The translations under genes and the position numbers were made by a program. DNA of 64,000 nucleotides, from contig NZ_JAHOEA010000012.1 of the NCBI RefSeq assembly GCF_019127135.1, positions 14,133 through 78,132 of the forward strand. Reading direction: 5' to 3'. Below are positions 10,299-19,286 of the stretch, piece by piece (positions within the stretch are counted from its first letter, which is position 1; each line of letters opens with the position of its first letter). The DNA comes from Segatella copri. Lineage in GTDB: Bacteria; Bacteroidota; Bacteroidia; Bacteroidales; Bacteroidaceae. The notes beneath the pieces are model-generated. The model saw only the letters and a program-made list of their open reading frames with translations, made no database searches and had not been told where the DNA came from.

Positions 10299-10330
10299 TT
10301 TGGCAGTATCAGAGAAAAGTTGTATCTTTG
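10299..10330 (+). promoter_or_regulatory. Promoter upstream of the small lipoprotein gene
   Basis: TTTG at 10299-10302, a 20-nt spacer and TATCTTTG at 10323-10330 give a complete Bacteroidota promoter. Transcription would begin just before the pyrimidine-rich tract and about 260 nt before the lipoprotein ATG. A second -7 box (TACTTTTG, 10526-10533) lies nearer the gene. Confidence 0.65.
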
Positions 10331-10334
10331 CACG

Positions 10335-10430
10335 GAATTCCATCCATTCCTTCCATTCCATCCATATCTACCATACCTTCCAACTCCTTCCATACCGTTC
10401 CTTCCATACCGCTCCTTCCATGCTATCCCC
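10335..10430 (+). repeat. Pyrimidine-rich TTCCAT repeat tract
   Basis: A degenerate tract of TTCCAT and CCATAC words. The clearest part is TCCTTCCATACCG at 10385-10397 and again at 10399-10411, with a third partial copy at 10413, giving a 14-bp period (twice 7). It has almost no G on the plus strand. It would be in the 5' leader of a transcript from the 10299 promoter. Confidence 0.6.
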
Positions 10431-10525
10431 ACAACTCCTTCCGCCCAGCTTCAGCACGCGTCTCTCCATCCGAAGTATTAAAAGGAAAAAGATAAAAAAG
10501 GTATGGCTTTTCGAGTTATTTTTTG

Positions 10526-10533
10526 TACTTTTG
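10526..10533 (+). promoter_or_regulatory. Second -7 box for the lipoprotein gene
   Basis: TACTTTTG matches TAnnTTTG and lies 61 bases before the ATG at 10595. The -33 element is weak. Confidence 0.45.
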
Positions 10534-10594
10534 CAGCCGATAACGCATTTTGCGAACAAAACAGGATTCTTTAAAGAAAAGAAAGGAAATAACA

Positions 10595-11008
10595 ATGAAG
10601 AAAATATTATACTTTGTGGCAGTCCTGGCTGCTGCATCCTTTATCACTACGATGGGTACCAGCTGCAAGTTTGCACCCGATCAGCATGACGGCGACACGG
10701 TAGCTGCCAGCGAGTTTTACCCGATAGATACCTCTGCGGCTCATGCCAAGAAGATGGCGAAGATTGCTGCCATCAAGAACGGAAAAGACAGTGTAGGCAT
10801 CTATTATGTGGGCAGCAATTCTACCAAAGACCTCATCGAGCTCGTATCCTATCCTTCACGCCGCGACACGATGATGTACAGCAAGACCCGACACATCAAG
10901 GTGAAAGGCAATGCCGACATCAACCACGTGGTTCGTGTAGACTTCTATCTGCATAACGGCAAGGATTCATTAGTGAAGTATGTGGAGGAGGTTAAGGCAA
11001 AGAATTAA
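10595..11008 (+). CDS. Small lipoprotein of unknown function
   Basis: Protein of 137 residues. A signal peptide ends in a lipobox (GTSC, Cys near residue 24), so an acylated, membrane-anchored protein is predicted. The mature part is short, charged and repeat-free, with the word IYYVGSNSTKDLIEL and a C-terminal beta-rich segment (NHVVRVDFYLHNGKDSLV). I do not recognise a named family. The start at MKKILYF (10595) is preceded by AAGAAAGGAAAT and is preferred over an in-frame ATG 45 bases upstream. It stands alone, with repeats and two candidate promoters upstream and a strong hairpin after it. Confidence 0.75.
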   Translation: MKKILYFVAVLAAASFITTMGTSCKFAPDQHDGDTVAASEFYPIDTSAAHAKKMAKIAAIKNGKDSVGIYYVGSNSTKDLIELVSYPSRRDTMMYSKTRHIKVKGNADINHVVRVDFYLHNGKDSLVKYVEEVKAKN

Positions 11009-11042
11009 CCTCAAACGCCCTATAAAGCCCTTATAACAAACA

Positions 11043-11089
11043 AGTAGCCTACCCATGTACGGCAAAACGCCGTACATGGGTAGGCTACT
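11043..11089. terminator. Perfect 21-bp bidirectional hairpin with AAAAC loop
   Basis: Arms 11043-11063 and 11069-11089 pair without mismatch around AAAAC, between the convergent lipoprotein and uxuA genes. It shares the loop and the CTACCCATG stem segment with the hairpin near 63938. Confidence 0.75.
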
Positions 11090-11175
11090 GGGAATTCAAA
11101 TAAAACAAGCAAAAAAAGCTAGCATGCACGAAATGCATACTAGCCTATTTAAAAATATCTAACCTGAATTTCAAA

Positions 11176-11196
11176 TCACTAATAACTAATCACTAA
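11176..11196 (-). repeat. Three 7-bp repeats overlapping the uxuA stop codon
   Basis: On the plus strand the units are TCACTAA (11176), TAACTAA (11183) and TCACTAA (11190). The uxuA stop codon (11193-11195) lies inside the last unit. It is one of several heptamer arrays found at gene ends in this window. Confidence 0.7.
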
Positions 11197-12464
11197 TCAT
11201 AGAATCCCGGCTGCTTATACTCAATGCCCAGTTCATCATCTACTGTTGCGATGACACCCTGAATCTGACCCATGGCAAACATACGGCCGAGGAGAGTGTA
11301 ACCGGCATTGTGACCATGATTGCTCTCATCGAATACGCCACCTGGCTCATCAGTGAAGGTCATACCATGGTCTACTCGCATTGGCAGACGACGGCCGGAA
11401 TTGCACTTGCCTTCCTGCTCAGCCTTCTCGAAGATGCGGCAAAGTTCAATGAGATGGCCGCGACCACCCAAGTGAGAAGCCTCTGTAAAGTTGCCGTTAG
11501 GGAAGATGTAGCAAGAGCGCAGATGAACAAAATGAGTGCGGTCAGCAAACTGCTTAGCCATTGCCACACAGTCGTTGTGCTCGCCGGCAGAGAATGAACC
11601 TGCACAGAAAGTCAGACCATTGTGCTTGTTTGGCACAGCATCGAGCATCCACTGGATATCCTCGGCACGACCGATGATTCTTGGCAAGCCGAATACAGGA
11701 TAAGGAGGATCGTCTGGGTGAACACACATGTTGATGTCGTACTCATCGCAGATAGGCATGATAGCCTCCAGCCAGTACTTCATGTTCTCCTGCAACTTCT
11801 TCTTGTCGATGCCATCATAAAGCTTCAACAGGTCGCGGAACTTCTGGACAGGAGCCGAATCGCCCTCGCTGAAGTTACCCGATACGAAGCCCTGGGTCTT
11901 GATGATGATATTCTCTACCAGGGCATGATCCTGCTCTGGTGTAGAAGTCTTCTTGATTTCATCAGCCTCAGCCACGAGGTCTCTGCCCCACTTGTGCTCC
12001 TTAGAGAACTCAGCCCAATCCTCACGAGCGCCTTCACGCTGCAGGATATAGATATCAAAGTAGGCAAATTCGCCCCAGTTCATATAGAGGTTGTTGGCTC
12101 CGTTAGGATTCTCATGTGCCAAATCGGTACGAGCCCAGTCTAATACAGGCATGAAGTTGTAGCAGATGCACTTGATGCCTTCTTCGCCCAGGTTGCGGAG
12201 GCTCTCCTTGTAAACCTCAATCTGATGATCACGGTCAGGACCACCATATTTCAGGGTTTCAACAACAGGCAAAGACTCTACCACGCTCCATTTCATACCA
12301 TAAGACTCGATGTACTCCTTGAGTTCATGAATTTTCTCGCGTGTCCAAACCTCACCCAGAGGAACATCGTGCAATGCTGTTACGATACCCTCAACACCTA
12401 TCTGTTTCAACTGTGCAAGAGTGATCTTATCTTTCTTGCCAAACCAGCGCCATGTTCTTTCCAT
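11193..12464 (-). CDS. uxuA: Mannonate dehydratase UxuA
   Basis: Dehydrates D-mannonate to 2-keto-3-deoxygluconate in hexuronate catabolism in the cytoplasm. It has 423 residues, slightly longer than the E. coli enzyme of about 394. Family motifs include MERTWRWFG at the N-terminus, CVHPDDPP near residue 245, CAGSFSAG, HLRS and RVDHG; the His, Cys and Asp residues in these form the metal site in known UxuA structures. It follows uxuB by 33 bases on the same strand, so the two form an operon that takes fructuronate to KDG. The short gap has no terminator. Confidence 0.96.
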   Translation of the reverse strand: MERTWRWFGKKDKITLAQLKQIGVEGIVTALHDVPLGEVWTREKIHELKEYIESYGMKWSVVESLPVVETLKYGGPDRDHQIEVYKESLRNLGEEGIKCICYNFMPVLDWARTDLAHENPNGANNLYMNWGEFAYFDIYILQREGAREDWAEFSKEHKWGRDLVAEADEIKKTSTPEQDHALVENIIIKTQGFVSGNFSEGDSAPVQKFRDLLKLYDGIDKKKLQENMKYWLEAIMPICDEYDINMCVHPDDPPYPVFGLPRIIGRAEDIQWMLDAVPNKHNGLTFCAGSFSAGEHNDCVAMAKQFADRTHFVHLRSCYIFPNGNFTEASHLGGRGHLIELCRIFEKAEQEGKCNSGRRLPMRVDHGMTFTDEPGGVFDESNHGHNAGYTLLGRMFAMGQIQGVIATVDDELGIEYKQPGFYD

Positions 12465-12497
12465 ATATATTATATAATGTATAAGTTTAAAAATGAA

Positions 12498-14087
12498 TTA
12501 TCTTGCAGCAACATACTTATGCAATGTCGCTCTTACTGCACCCTTACCGGCAAAGAGTTCCTTCACCATGCCCTCAATCTGCTCGCCGAAGCCAGCCTCA
12601 TAGAGATCGAGACCGAACACATCCTTGCGGGAATAGAGGTTCTTGAGGCAAGAGTAGTCCTGATCAGCCTTGCCTACCTCAAGAGGAGCTACGATAGCCT
12701 GGAGCTCTGCCAACAATGGGTCAGAAGATGGCTCAAATGGCTTCAGGTTATCATCCAATGCCTTGAGATAACGGGCATAACCTGCCAATACCAGAGGAAT
12801 CAACACAAGGTTGCTCTTGTCGAGACCGCGATCGATATACTTCTTGATAGTCTCACCGAAACGGATAGAGAGTTTCTGGCTGGTATCGGTAGCGATACGC
12901 TGAGGAGCATCTGGCATGAATGGGTTAGGCAGACGCTTGTTGATAACGGTGCCGATAAACTCGTATGGGTTCAATACACCTGGATCTGTCACTACTGGCA
13001 TTGCCTCGATATAACCGATCTTCTGGATGAATGAACGCAAATCCTCATCAGCCATCTCGGCAGAAATCAAGGTATAGTCGAGCATGCAACCATAGATTGA
13101 CATCGCTGTATGGAGAGGGTTCAGACAGGTGGTTACCTTCATGGTCTCAACCTCATCTACAGTCTTGCGGGATGTATAGAGCGCACCGCCTAACTCCAAT
13201 GGCGGACGACCGTTGGTATAAGTATCCTCGCAAACGAGATACTGCACTTCCTCGGCATTTACGAAAGGAGCGGTGAAAGTATGCTTCTCGGTGATAATCG
13301 TATTGTTATCCTCGAAACCATCCTCAGCGAGCATCGCCTGTACCTTCTCGTGTGGACGAGGAGTAATCTTATCAATCATAGACCAAGGATAGGTAATCTT
13401 GCTGCTGTCATTGATATAATCTACGAAACCAGCCTCTACGATACCATCCTGTGCCCAGCGCTCAGCATAAGCCTTTACGCCAGCCTTCACATGGTCGCCG
13501 TTGTGAGAACAGTTGTCGGTAGACTGAAGAGTAAGTGGCAACTTGCCTGCCTTATAACGCTCATAGAGAAGAGCGGTAAGCTTACCCATAGCAAATACTG
13601 CATCAAGACCACGTGCCAGATCAGCATCATTATAAGAATATCCCTTCTCGGTGATGGTGAAAGTAACCATCTGCAAAGTTGGAGCCTGGAAAATCTGAAC
13701 CAGACGCGCCCAGTCGTCAGCAAACTGCTTGTCAGCCTTGATACTTTCGGTAATAGATGCGATAACCTTCTTTTCGATAGTACCATTAGACTGGAGGCTT
13801 ACGAGAAGAGAAAGATTATTGTAAGGACGATAAACCTTATCGATAATTTCGTAGTCGAAGCTTTCAGCAACAATAACACCACGATCGTACTTGCCGGTGT
13901 TAAGTGCATCGTTAAGAATAGCAGCAGGGAACGCACGGAAGATGTTACCTGCACCAAAGTGAACCCAAGTAGGTTCATCATGTGTCTTCTTAGCTACAGC
14001 AGCAATATCATACTTAGGGAGCTCATAACCTTTGGCTTCCCATTCTGCAGCTTGAAAGTTGTTAGAAAGAATGTCATTCAGTTTCAT
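12498..14087 (-). CDS. uxuB: Fructuronate reductase UxuB (mannitol dehydrogenase family)
   Basis: NAD-dependent oxidoreductase of 529 residues that reduces D-fructuronate to D-mannonate, the substrate of the downstream UxuA. The nucleotide-binding region is VHFGAGNIFRAF (about residues 42-53). The mid-protein motif DKITPRPHE and the C-terminal helical domain fit the polyol/mannitol dehydrogenase family. First gene of the uxuBA operon. The genomic pairing with uxuA makes UxuB much more likely than a mannitol or altronate dehydrogenase. A -7 box lies at 14171-14178. Confidence 0.93.
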   Translation of the reverse strand: MKLNDILSNNFQAAEWEAKGYELPKYDIAAVAKKTHDEPTWVHFGAGNIFRAFPAAILNDALNTGKYDRGVIVAESFDYEIIDKVYRPYNNLSLLVSLQSNGTIEKKVIASITESIKADKQFADDWARLVQIFQAPTLQMVTFTITEKGYSYNDADLARGLDAVFAMGKLTALLYERYKAGKLPLTLQSTDNCSHNGDHVKAGVKAYAERWAQDGIVEAGFVDYINDSSKITYPWSMIDKITPRPHEKVQAMLAEDGFEDNNTIITEKHTFTAPFVNAEEVQYLVCEDTYTNGRPPLELGGALYTSRKTVDEVETMKVTTCLNPLHTAMSIYGCMLDYTLISAEMADEDLRSFIQKIGYIEAMPVVTDPGVLNPYEFIGTVINKRLPNPFMPDAPQRIATDTSQKLSIRFGETIKKYIDRGLDKSNLVLIPLVLAGYARYLKALDDNLKPFEPSSDPLLAELQAIVAPLEVGKADQDYSCLKNLYSRKDVFGLDLYEAGFGEQIEGMVKELFAGKGAVRATLHKYVAAR

Positions 14088-14170
14088 AATTAATAATTAT
14101 TGATGTTGTTTTATGTAAATTATTACCTTTTTATAAGCAATACAATGATTCCTCTTCTGTTGAGTCGGGG

Positions 14171-14178
14171 CAAAATTA
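14171..14178 (-). promoter_or_regulatory. Candidate -7 box for uxuBA
   Basis: The minus strand reads TAATTTTG, matching TAnnTTTG, 84 bases before the uxuB ATG. No good -33 match is seen. No operator palindrome is obvious in the leader. Confidence 0.45.
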
Positions 14179-14335
14179 CGAATTTAATCTGAAATACCGC
14201 TCCTTTTTAGAGATTATTTTAAAATATTGAACAATCAGAAACACAAATTGAACAATTAGAAATGTTACGGTAACAAAAAAAAATACTTTTCGCCCTGTTT
14301 CCATTTTAACCGGTAGTAGACTATTTGTATACATT

Positions 14336-15652
14336 TTACAGATTATCCAGTTCCTTGATCTGCTTTTTCGGTGTCACTCCAAGTCCCTTCAGGCTCTCTA
14401 CCCTTCTCATCACATTGCCGGTGCCGTCATAGAGTTGCTTCTTAGCCTTATCAAAAGTACCCGAAAGGCGGGTTATCAGATCTCCGATGCCCAGGAAAGT
14501 ATCTTCGAAGCCTGCCACCTTATCATACAGGTCAGCAGCCGTCTTCACGATTTTCTCCACATTCTTGTTCTGCCGGTCATACTGCCAGAGATTATACGCC
14601 AACTGGAGCGCCATGAGCAGATTGCTTGGTGAGATGATGATAATCTTCTTCTGATAAGCATAACGGCTGAGATCAGGCTGCTGCTTCATGGCTGCGATAT
14701 AGCTGGTCTCGTTAGGAATAAACATCAGTACGAAGCCGATGGCATCATCCACCAGTTTGGAATAGTCTTTGGCTGCCAGTTCATCGATGTGCTTTCGTAC
14801 GCTCAACGCATGTGCCTTCATCAGGCGTTCCTGTTCAGCCTCATCTTCAGCTGCCAGAGCATCGGAATAGGCGGTAAGCGAAACCTTGGAATCGATGACC
14901 ACACTTCTGCCTTCCGGGAATCTGACGATGACATCCGGACGGTAGTTCTTTCCCTCTTCATCTTTCGTATTCTCCTGAATGAAGAATTCCTCATCTTTAC
15001 GAAGTCCGCTGTTCTCCAGGATGGTTTCCAGCACCATCTCGCCCCAGTCGCCCTGCATCTTGCTGTCGCCCTTCAATGCCTTGGTCAGGTTGGCAGCATC
15101 GGAGCCAATCTTCTCGGTCTGCTCCTTCAGGTTCAGTACAGCCTGCTGCTGTTCCTGCTGGAAGAGTTTCATCGTTGCCTCGAAGGTGTTCTGCAGTTCT
15201 TTCTTGTTCACTTCGTTCTGGGTCTTGCTCTCCTCTACCGATTTCTTGAAATCAGCAAACTGTTCCTTGATAGGTTTCAGGAGTTCATCCATCTGCAGAC
15301 GGTTGTTTTCCTGCAGAGCCGACTGCTTGGCAGCCAACTGCTCAGCCGCCACCTTCTGCTGTTCTATCGTCATTCGCTGCATTTCCTGCTTCAGGCTCTC
15401 GAGTTTCTGTGCCCACTGCTGGTCGCTTTCCGCCCTGAGTTTCGCCGCATACAGCCGCTCGTTCTCCATTTGAGATTTCATTGATTGAACCTCAGAAGCA
15501 TGATGCAGTTTTATCTGTTCGATGTTAGCCGCCAGCACCTGAGCCTTCGCTACGAGCTGGGTTTTCTCCTCTCCCGCACTTTTTGCTTCCATCAGTTTCC
15601 CCACGAAGAATCCGATGGCAAGCCCTATGATGATTCCAATTACTATTTCCAT
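14336..15652 (-). CDS. rmuC: RmuC family protein
   Basis: Protein of 438 residues. A single N-terminal membrane helix (about 2-20, with a GxxxG-like pattern) is followed by a long coiled coil rich in Gln, Glu and Lys (about 25-190), then the RmuC nuclease-like domain. Core motifs include GDWGEMVLE, RPDVIVRFPEG and VVIDSKVSL; the Asp/Glu/Lys residues match the restriction-endonuclease fold of the family. RmuC limits recombination at short inverted repeats in E. coli; the exact activity is unsettled. It is monocistronic, with a complete promoter at 15701-15732. Confidence 0.93.
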   Translation of the reverse strand: MEIVIGIIIGLAIGFFVGKLMEAKSAGEEKTQLVAKAQVLAANIEQIKLHHASEVQSMKSQMENERLYAAKLRAESDQQWAQKLESLKQEMQRMTIEQQKVAAEQLAAKQSALQENNRLQMDELLKPIKEQFADFKKSVEESKTQNEVNKKELQNTFEATMKLFQQEQQQAVLNLKEQTEKIGSDAANLTKALKGDSKMQGDWGEMVLETILENSGLRKDEEFFIQENTKDEEGKNYRPDVIVRFPEGRSVVIDSKVSLTAYSDALAAEDEAEQERLMKAHALSVRKHIDELAAKDYSKLVDDAIGFVLMFIPNETSYIAAMKQQPDLSRYAYQKKIIIISPSNLLMALQLAYNLWQYDRQNKNVEKIVKTAADLYDKVAGFEDTFLGIGDLITRLSGTFDKAKKQLYDGTGNVMRRVESLKGLGVTPKKQIKELDNL

Positions 15653-15700
15653 TTATCCTTGTTTTGAATGATTCTGTAAATCTGCAAAAATTATGATTTG

Positions 15701-15732
15701 CAAAAGTAATCATTTCAAGACATAACACCAAA
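15701..15732 (-). promoter_or_regulatory. rmuC promoter
   Basis: On the minus strand TTTG (15732-15729), a 20-nt spacer and TACTTTTG (15708-15701) form a complete Bacteroidota promoter about 49 bases before the rmuC ATG. Confidence 0.7.
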
Positions 15733-15785
15733 CATCATAGGGGATTCTTGTAGATATTTAACTCTTCTGCATTTAACTATGCAAA

Positions 15786-15820
15786 CAAAAAGAGCGCACC
15801 ACTATTGGCACGCTCTTTTC
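15786..15820 (-). terminator. Terminator after PUL1
   Basis: AAAAGAGCG and CGCTCTTTT form a hairpin about 25 bases past the GH3 stop, between the end of PUL1 and rmuC. Both strands end in a short T-run. Confidence 0.65.
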
Positions 15821-15844
15821 TTTAACTCATCTTTTAAATATACA

Positions 15845-18163
15845 TTATCGGTTGGCAGTAGGCCACTGATAAGTATCAGTGCAATGGATATCAGCACTCT
15901 GGTCGGCAATCATCAACTTGAAGTCGCCTTCCTCCAATCTCCATTTGCCATTCCAACCTACGAAGGCCAAATCGTCTGCCTTTAATTCAAATGTCATGGT
16001 CTTGGTCTCACCAGGCTGAAGTTCCACCTTGTCGAAGGCACGGAGACGACGGCCATCAGGCACCATACTAGCGATGAGATCGCTACTGAACAGGAGGACA
16101 CTCTCCTTGCCTGCCACCTTTCCCGTATTCTTCACATCCACGCTCACCTTGATGATGTCGCCGTGGCGGAAATCAGACTGAGAAACCTTCAGGTTGCTAT
16201 ATTTGTAAGAGGTATAACTCAAACCATATCCGAAGCCCCACTGCTGGGTAATCTTCGCATTGTAGTCGTAAGCACCTTCCATCGTACCTACCTCCTCACT
16301 CTTCTTGAAGTCATAGTTGGCGAGTGAATTGATTTCCTTAGGATAGGTGTAAGGCATCTTACCACTGAAGTTTGACTTGCCCGATACCAAGCCTACCAAG
16401 GCATCTCCGCCCATGTTGCCAGGAATAAGGATGTCGATGATACCCTGTGCCAATGGTTCGATGTCAGCGATGAGACGAGGGCGACCTTCATTCAATACCA
16501 AAACGACAGGCTTACCGGTCTTGGCGAGTTCCTTCACGAGATTGCGTTGGTTCTCTGAAAGCCAAAGGTCGGTCAGGTTGCCCGGAGTCTCTGTGTAAGA
16601 GTTCTCACCGATGCAGGCAACGATAACATCAACATTCTTTGCTGCATCAACTGCGCCCTGAATCTGAGGTTCGTTCTCCTCCCAGTATTTTCCCTTCTCA
16701 TTATAGGTAACACCCTGGTTCAAGATGACATTCTCCTTGCCATACTCATTACAGAATGCCTCATAGATGGTATTGTACTTGCCGGCAAACTCATCGGCAC
16801 GATGTCCCTGCCAGGTATAGCTCCATCCACCGTCCAGACAACGCATCTGATTGGCATTAGGACCCGTGAGGAGAATCTTCTTGCCATGCTGTAAAGGGAG
16901 GATATTACCCTCGTTCTTCAGGAGCACCATACTCTCGGTAGCTCCCTCCAAGGCGAGCTTGGCAAACTCCTCGCCACCAAACTTAGGATAATTCTTCAGT
17001 TTCTGGGTTGGGTTCTTGAAGAGGTCGAGACGGTACTTCATGCGAAGCACACGACGACAGGCATCGTCGATGCGACTCATCGGAATCTTACCTTCCTTCA
17101 CCAATTCTATAAGATAGCCACAAGCATCGCAAGAATAAGGTTCCATAATCATGTCGATACCGGCATTGATGGCGATGCGGAGCGCATCCTTCTTGTCCTT
17201 TGCCACCATCTCACGAGTATAGAGATTGTTGATATCTGCCCAGTCGGTGATGAGCACACCATCCCATCCAGTCTCTTCCTTCAGCCATCCTGTCAGGATG
17301 TCCTTGTTGGCATGCATCGGCATACCGTTGACGGAAGCGGAATTCACCATCACGGTTAAGGCTCCAGCCTGCAGACCCGCCAGGAAAGGAGCGAAGTGCT
17401 TCTCTCGCAAGTCGGCTGGAGAGATATAGGCTGGCGTACGGTCTTTACCAGTCCAAGGCACACCATAGCCCATGAAGTGCTTCATTGAAGTGGCAATGTG
17501 ATACTGGTCGATGTTGTTTGGGTCCTCGCCCTGGAAACCATAGACCATCGCCTTGCCCATCTCTGAACTGAGGTAGCAATCCTCGCCAAAGTTCTCCCAG
17601 ATGCGAGGCCAACGGGCATCACGACCGAGGTCAACGGTAGGACTGTAAGTCCAAGGCACGCTCACCGCACGAGTCTCATAAGCGGTAGCCTCAGCCGAAC
17701 GGCGAGCAATCTCACGATTGAAGGAGGCAGCCACATTGATGTTCTGCGGGAAGAGGGTTCCGCCCTGTGTATAAGTAGAACCATGGTTCTGGTCGAGACC
17801 GAAGACACAAGGGATGCCGATGCGCTTCATCGAGATCTTCTGAATCTGAGAGATATACTTCTCCCACTGCTTGGCTGTAGGAGCGCAGGTATTTGGAGCG
17901 TTGAGGATAGAGCCAATCTTATAGCGGGAAAGGATAGAATCGGTCTTGTGCTCGTCGATATAGAACACACCGTTCTTGTCGTTGGCACCAAAGAGGTCGG
18001 TCACCAATTCCATCATCTGGCCTATCTTTTCCTCCAAGGTGAGTTTCTTCAGGGTTTGTTCTACCTGAGCCTCTATCTTAGGGTCGCTCTTGATAACCGG
18101 AACATTGGCACTGGCTGTATAAGCCAATGCCAACATTGAAATAGATAATAATATTTTCTTCAT
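15845..18163 (-). CDS. GH3 beta-glucosidase, exported
   Basis: Protein of 772 residues with a signal peptide (cut near ASAN), so periplasmic. GH3 enzymes remove terminal beta-linked glucose from oligosaccharides. The TIM barrel starts near residue 35 ([10 protein letters not shown]); the substrate-binding KHFMGYG is at 228-234, and the nucleophile is Asp307 in LITDWAD. The alpha/beta sandwich follows ([15 protein letters not shown]), then a C-terminal fibronectin-III-like domain (about 660-765). It is BglX-like in layout and length. It is the last gene of PUL1, 52 bases after the binding lipoprotein. The context (GH5, SusCD, HTCS) supports a role in finishing imported beta-gluco-oligosaccharides. 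Confidence 0.94.
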   Translation of the reverse strand: MKKILLSISMLALAYTASANVPVIKSDPKIEAQVEQTLKKLTLEEKIGQMMELVTDLFGANDKNGVFYIDEHKTDSILSRYKIGSILNAPNTCAPTAKQWEKYISQIQKISMKRIGIPCVFGLDQNHGSTYTQGGTLFPQNINVAASFNREIARRSAEATAYETRAVSVPWTYSPTVDLGRDARWPRIWENFGEDCYLSSEMGKAMVYGFQGEDPNNIDQYHIATSMKHFMGYGVPWTGKDRTPAYISPADLREKHFAPFLAGLQAGALTVMVNSASVNGMPMHANKDILTGWLKEETGWDGVLITDWADINNLYTREMVAKDKKDALRIAINAGIDMIMEPYSCDACGYLIELVKEGKIPMSRIDDACRRVLRMKYRLDLFKNPTQKLKNYPKFGGEEFAKLALEGATESMVLLKNEGNILPLQHGKKILLTGPNANQMRCLDGGWSYTWQGHRADEFAGKYNTIYEAFCNEYGKENVILNQGVTYNEKGKYWEENEPQIQGAVDAAKNVDVIVACIGENSYTETPGNLTDLWLSENQRNLVKELAKTGKPVVLVLNEGRPRLIADIEPLAQGIIDILIPGNMGGDALVGLVSGKSNFSGKMPYTYPKEINSLANYDFKKSEEVGTMEGAYDYNAKITQQWGFGYGLSYTSYKYSNLKVSQSDFRHGDIIKVSVDVKNTGKVAGKESVLLFSSDLIASMVPDGRRLRAFDKVELQPGETKTMTFELKADDLAFVGWNGKWRLEEGDFKLMIADQSADIHCTDTYQWPTANR

Positions 18164-18215
18164 AAACAGTAAAGGTTTGACGTTTTATGATAAAAACGGA
18201 AATCTTTCTAATATA

Positions 18216-19226
18216 TTATTCAATAGTTACTTTATCTACATAATAGCCATGTCCCACACAGATGAACCCATCCTCGGCAGCCATCTTGTCGAGTGCATCC
18301 TGGGTCAACTCAAACTTCACGACATTGCCCTCACCAAACTCGTATGGAGAAGTCAAGTCGGTCCACCAGGTGGTGGCAAGCTTGATCTGATGGTAAGTAT
18401 CGTCATCCTTCATCGAGCAGTAAACTCGGAGGGTCTGCCCCTCCTTCCACTTAGCTACCTGGTCCTTGGTGATGAGGTTGAAGCTCTTGTTAGGGTCACC
18501 ATCTCCCAAGTCCCAAGATACATAGTGATGACCTTCCCAGAGGGTATTCTCCATAGATGGCTTAGGCTCGGAGGTTACCTTGATGGTGCCGCCAGGGAAC
18601 TCCACTCCATCGCCATCCACGAGCATGATATCATAGTCGCCATTCTCCAAATCGGCAGGAGCGGTGAGCTTCATGGCTGTGCCCTCTTCCAAGATTTCGA
18701 AGGCCACTTCCTTGCCACCTACCATTACTTTAGTAACTGTACCGAGATTCTTGCAATTATGGATAGTGGTCTCAGCACCCGGAGCTACCCAAAGCTCGAC
18801 GGCATTGGTACCCAAGGCTGGATCATCGGCAGCAGGAGTCACGGTAACGTTTAAGGTGCGGGATGTGCTCTTGCCCTTGGTGGTAGTTGCCACAATCTTC
18901 AGTTCATGATTACCTATAGGCAAAGTTTGGTCGATGGTGGTACCTTCATAAATCTGAGTGCCATCGAGCAACCATGTCACATTGGTGTAGTGAACAGGAG
19001 TCACCTTGATTTCCAACTTATAATTAGTCTTGCGGTCTATCTTGGAATCAGCCAAGTCGGTGTTCAAGATACGTGGTGCGTCATCTTCGCTGACGGTGAA
19101 GTATGGATCATCGTCAGAAGAGCAAGAAGACAAGGTAGATGTACCAGCCAGTGCGAAACCCACGGCTAAGAGCATCATCATAGCCTTCAAGACTTTTCCC
19201 TTATATTGTTTCATTGTCTTATTCAT
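18216..19226 (-). CDS. Surface glycan-binding lipoprotein (SusE-position)
   Basis: Protein of 336 residues with a lipobox ending LSSC near residue 35. The following SSDDD is the acidic signal that sends Bacteroidota lipoproteins to the cell surface. An N-terminal Ig/PKD-like domain (about 60-130) carries WLLDGTQIYEG and a theme of alternating strands; a middle domain and a C-terminal carbohydrate-binding-like domain with several Trp/Tyr (WEGHHYVSWDLG) follow. There are no catalytic motifs. The position between SusD and GH3 suggests it holds the polysaccharide for SusCD. MKQYKGK at 19214 is an alternative start. Confidence 0.78.
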   Translation of the reverse strand: MNKTMKQYKGKVLKAMMMLLAVGFALAGTSTLSSCSSDDDPYFTVSEDDAPRILNTDLADSKIDRKTNYKLEIKVTPVHYTNVTWLLDGTQIYEGTTIDQTLPIGNHELKIVATTTKGKSTSRTLNVTVTPAADDPALGTNAVELWVAPGAETTIHNCKNLGTVTKVMVGGKEVAFEILEEGTAMKLTAPADLENGDYDIMLVDGDGVEFPGGTIKVTSEPKPSMENTLWEGHHYVSWDLGDGDPNKSFNLITKDQVAKWKEGQTLRVYCSMKDDDTYHQIKLATTWWTDLTSPYEFGEGNVVKFELTQDALDKMAAEDGFICVGHGYYVDKVTIE

Positions 19227-19258
19227 AATTAATTATTCTATTCTATTGTCCTATAAGA

Positions 19259-19286
19259 CTTAACATTTAACACTTAACATTAAACA
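19259..19286 (-). repeat. Four 7-bp repeats abutting the susD stop
   Basis: On the plus strand four contiguous heptamers (CTTAACA, TTTAACA, CTTAACA, TTAAACA; 19259, 19266, 19273, 19280) end exactly where the susD stop codon begins at 19287. Confidence 0.75.

Noticed and set aside
12498..14087. UxuB as a mannitol dehydrogenase
   Set aside because: Family membership allows it, but the 33-bp link to uxuA favours fructuronate reductase.
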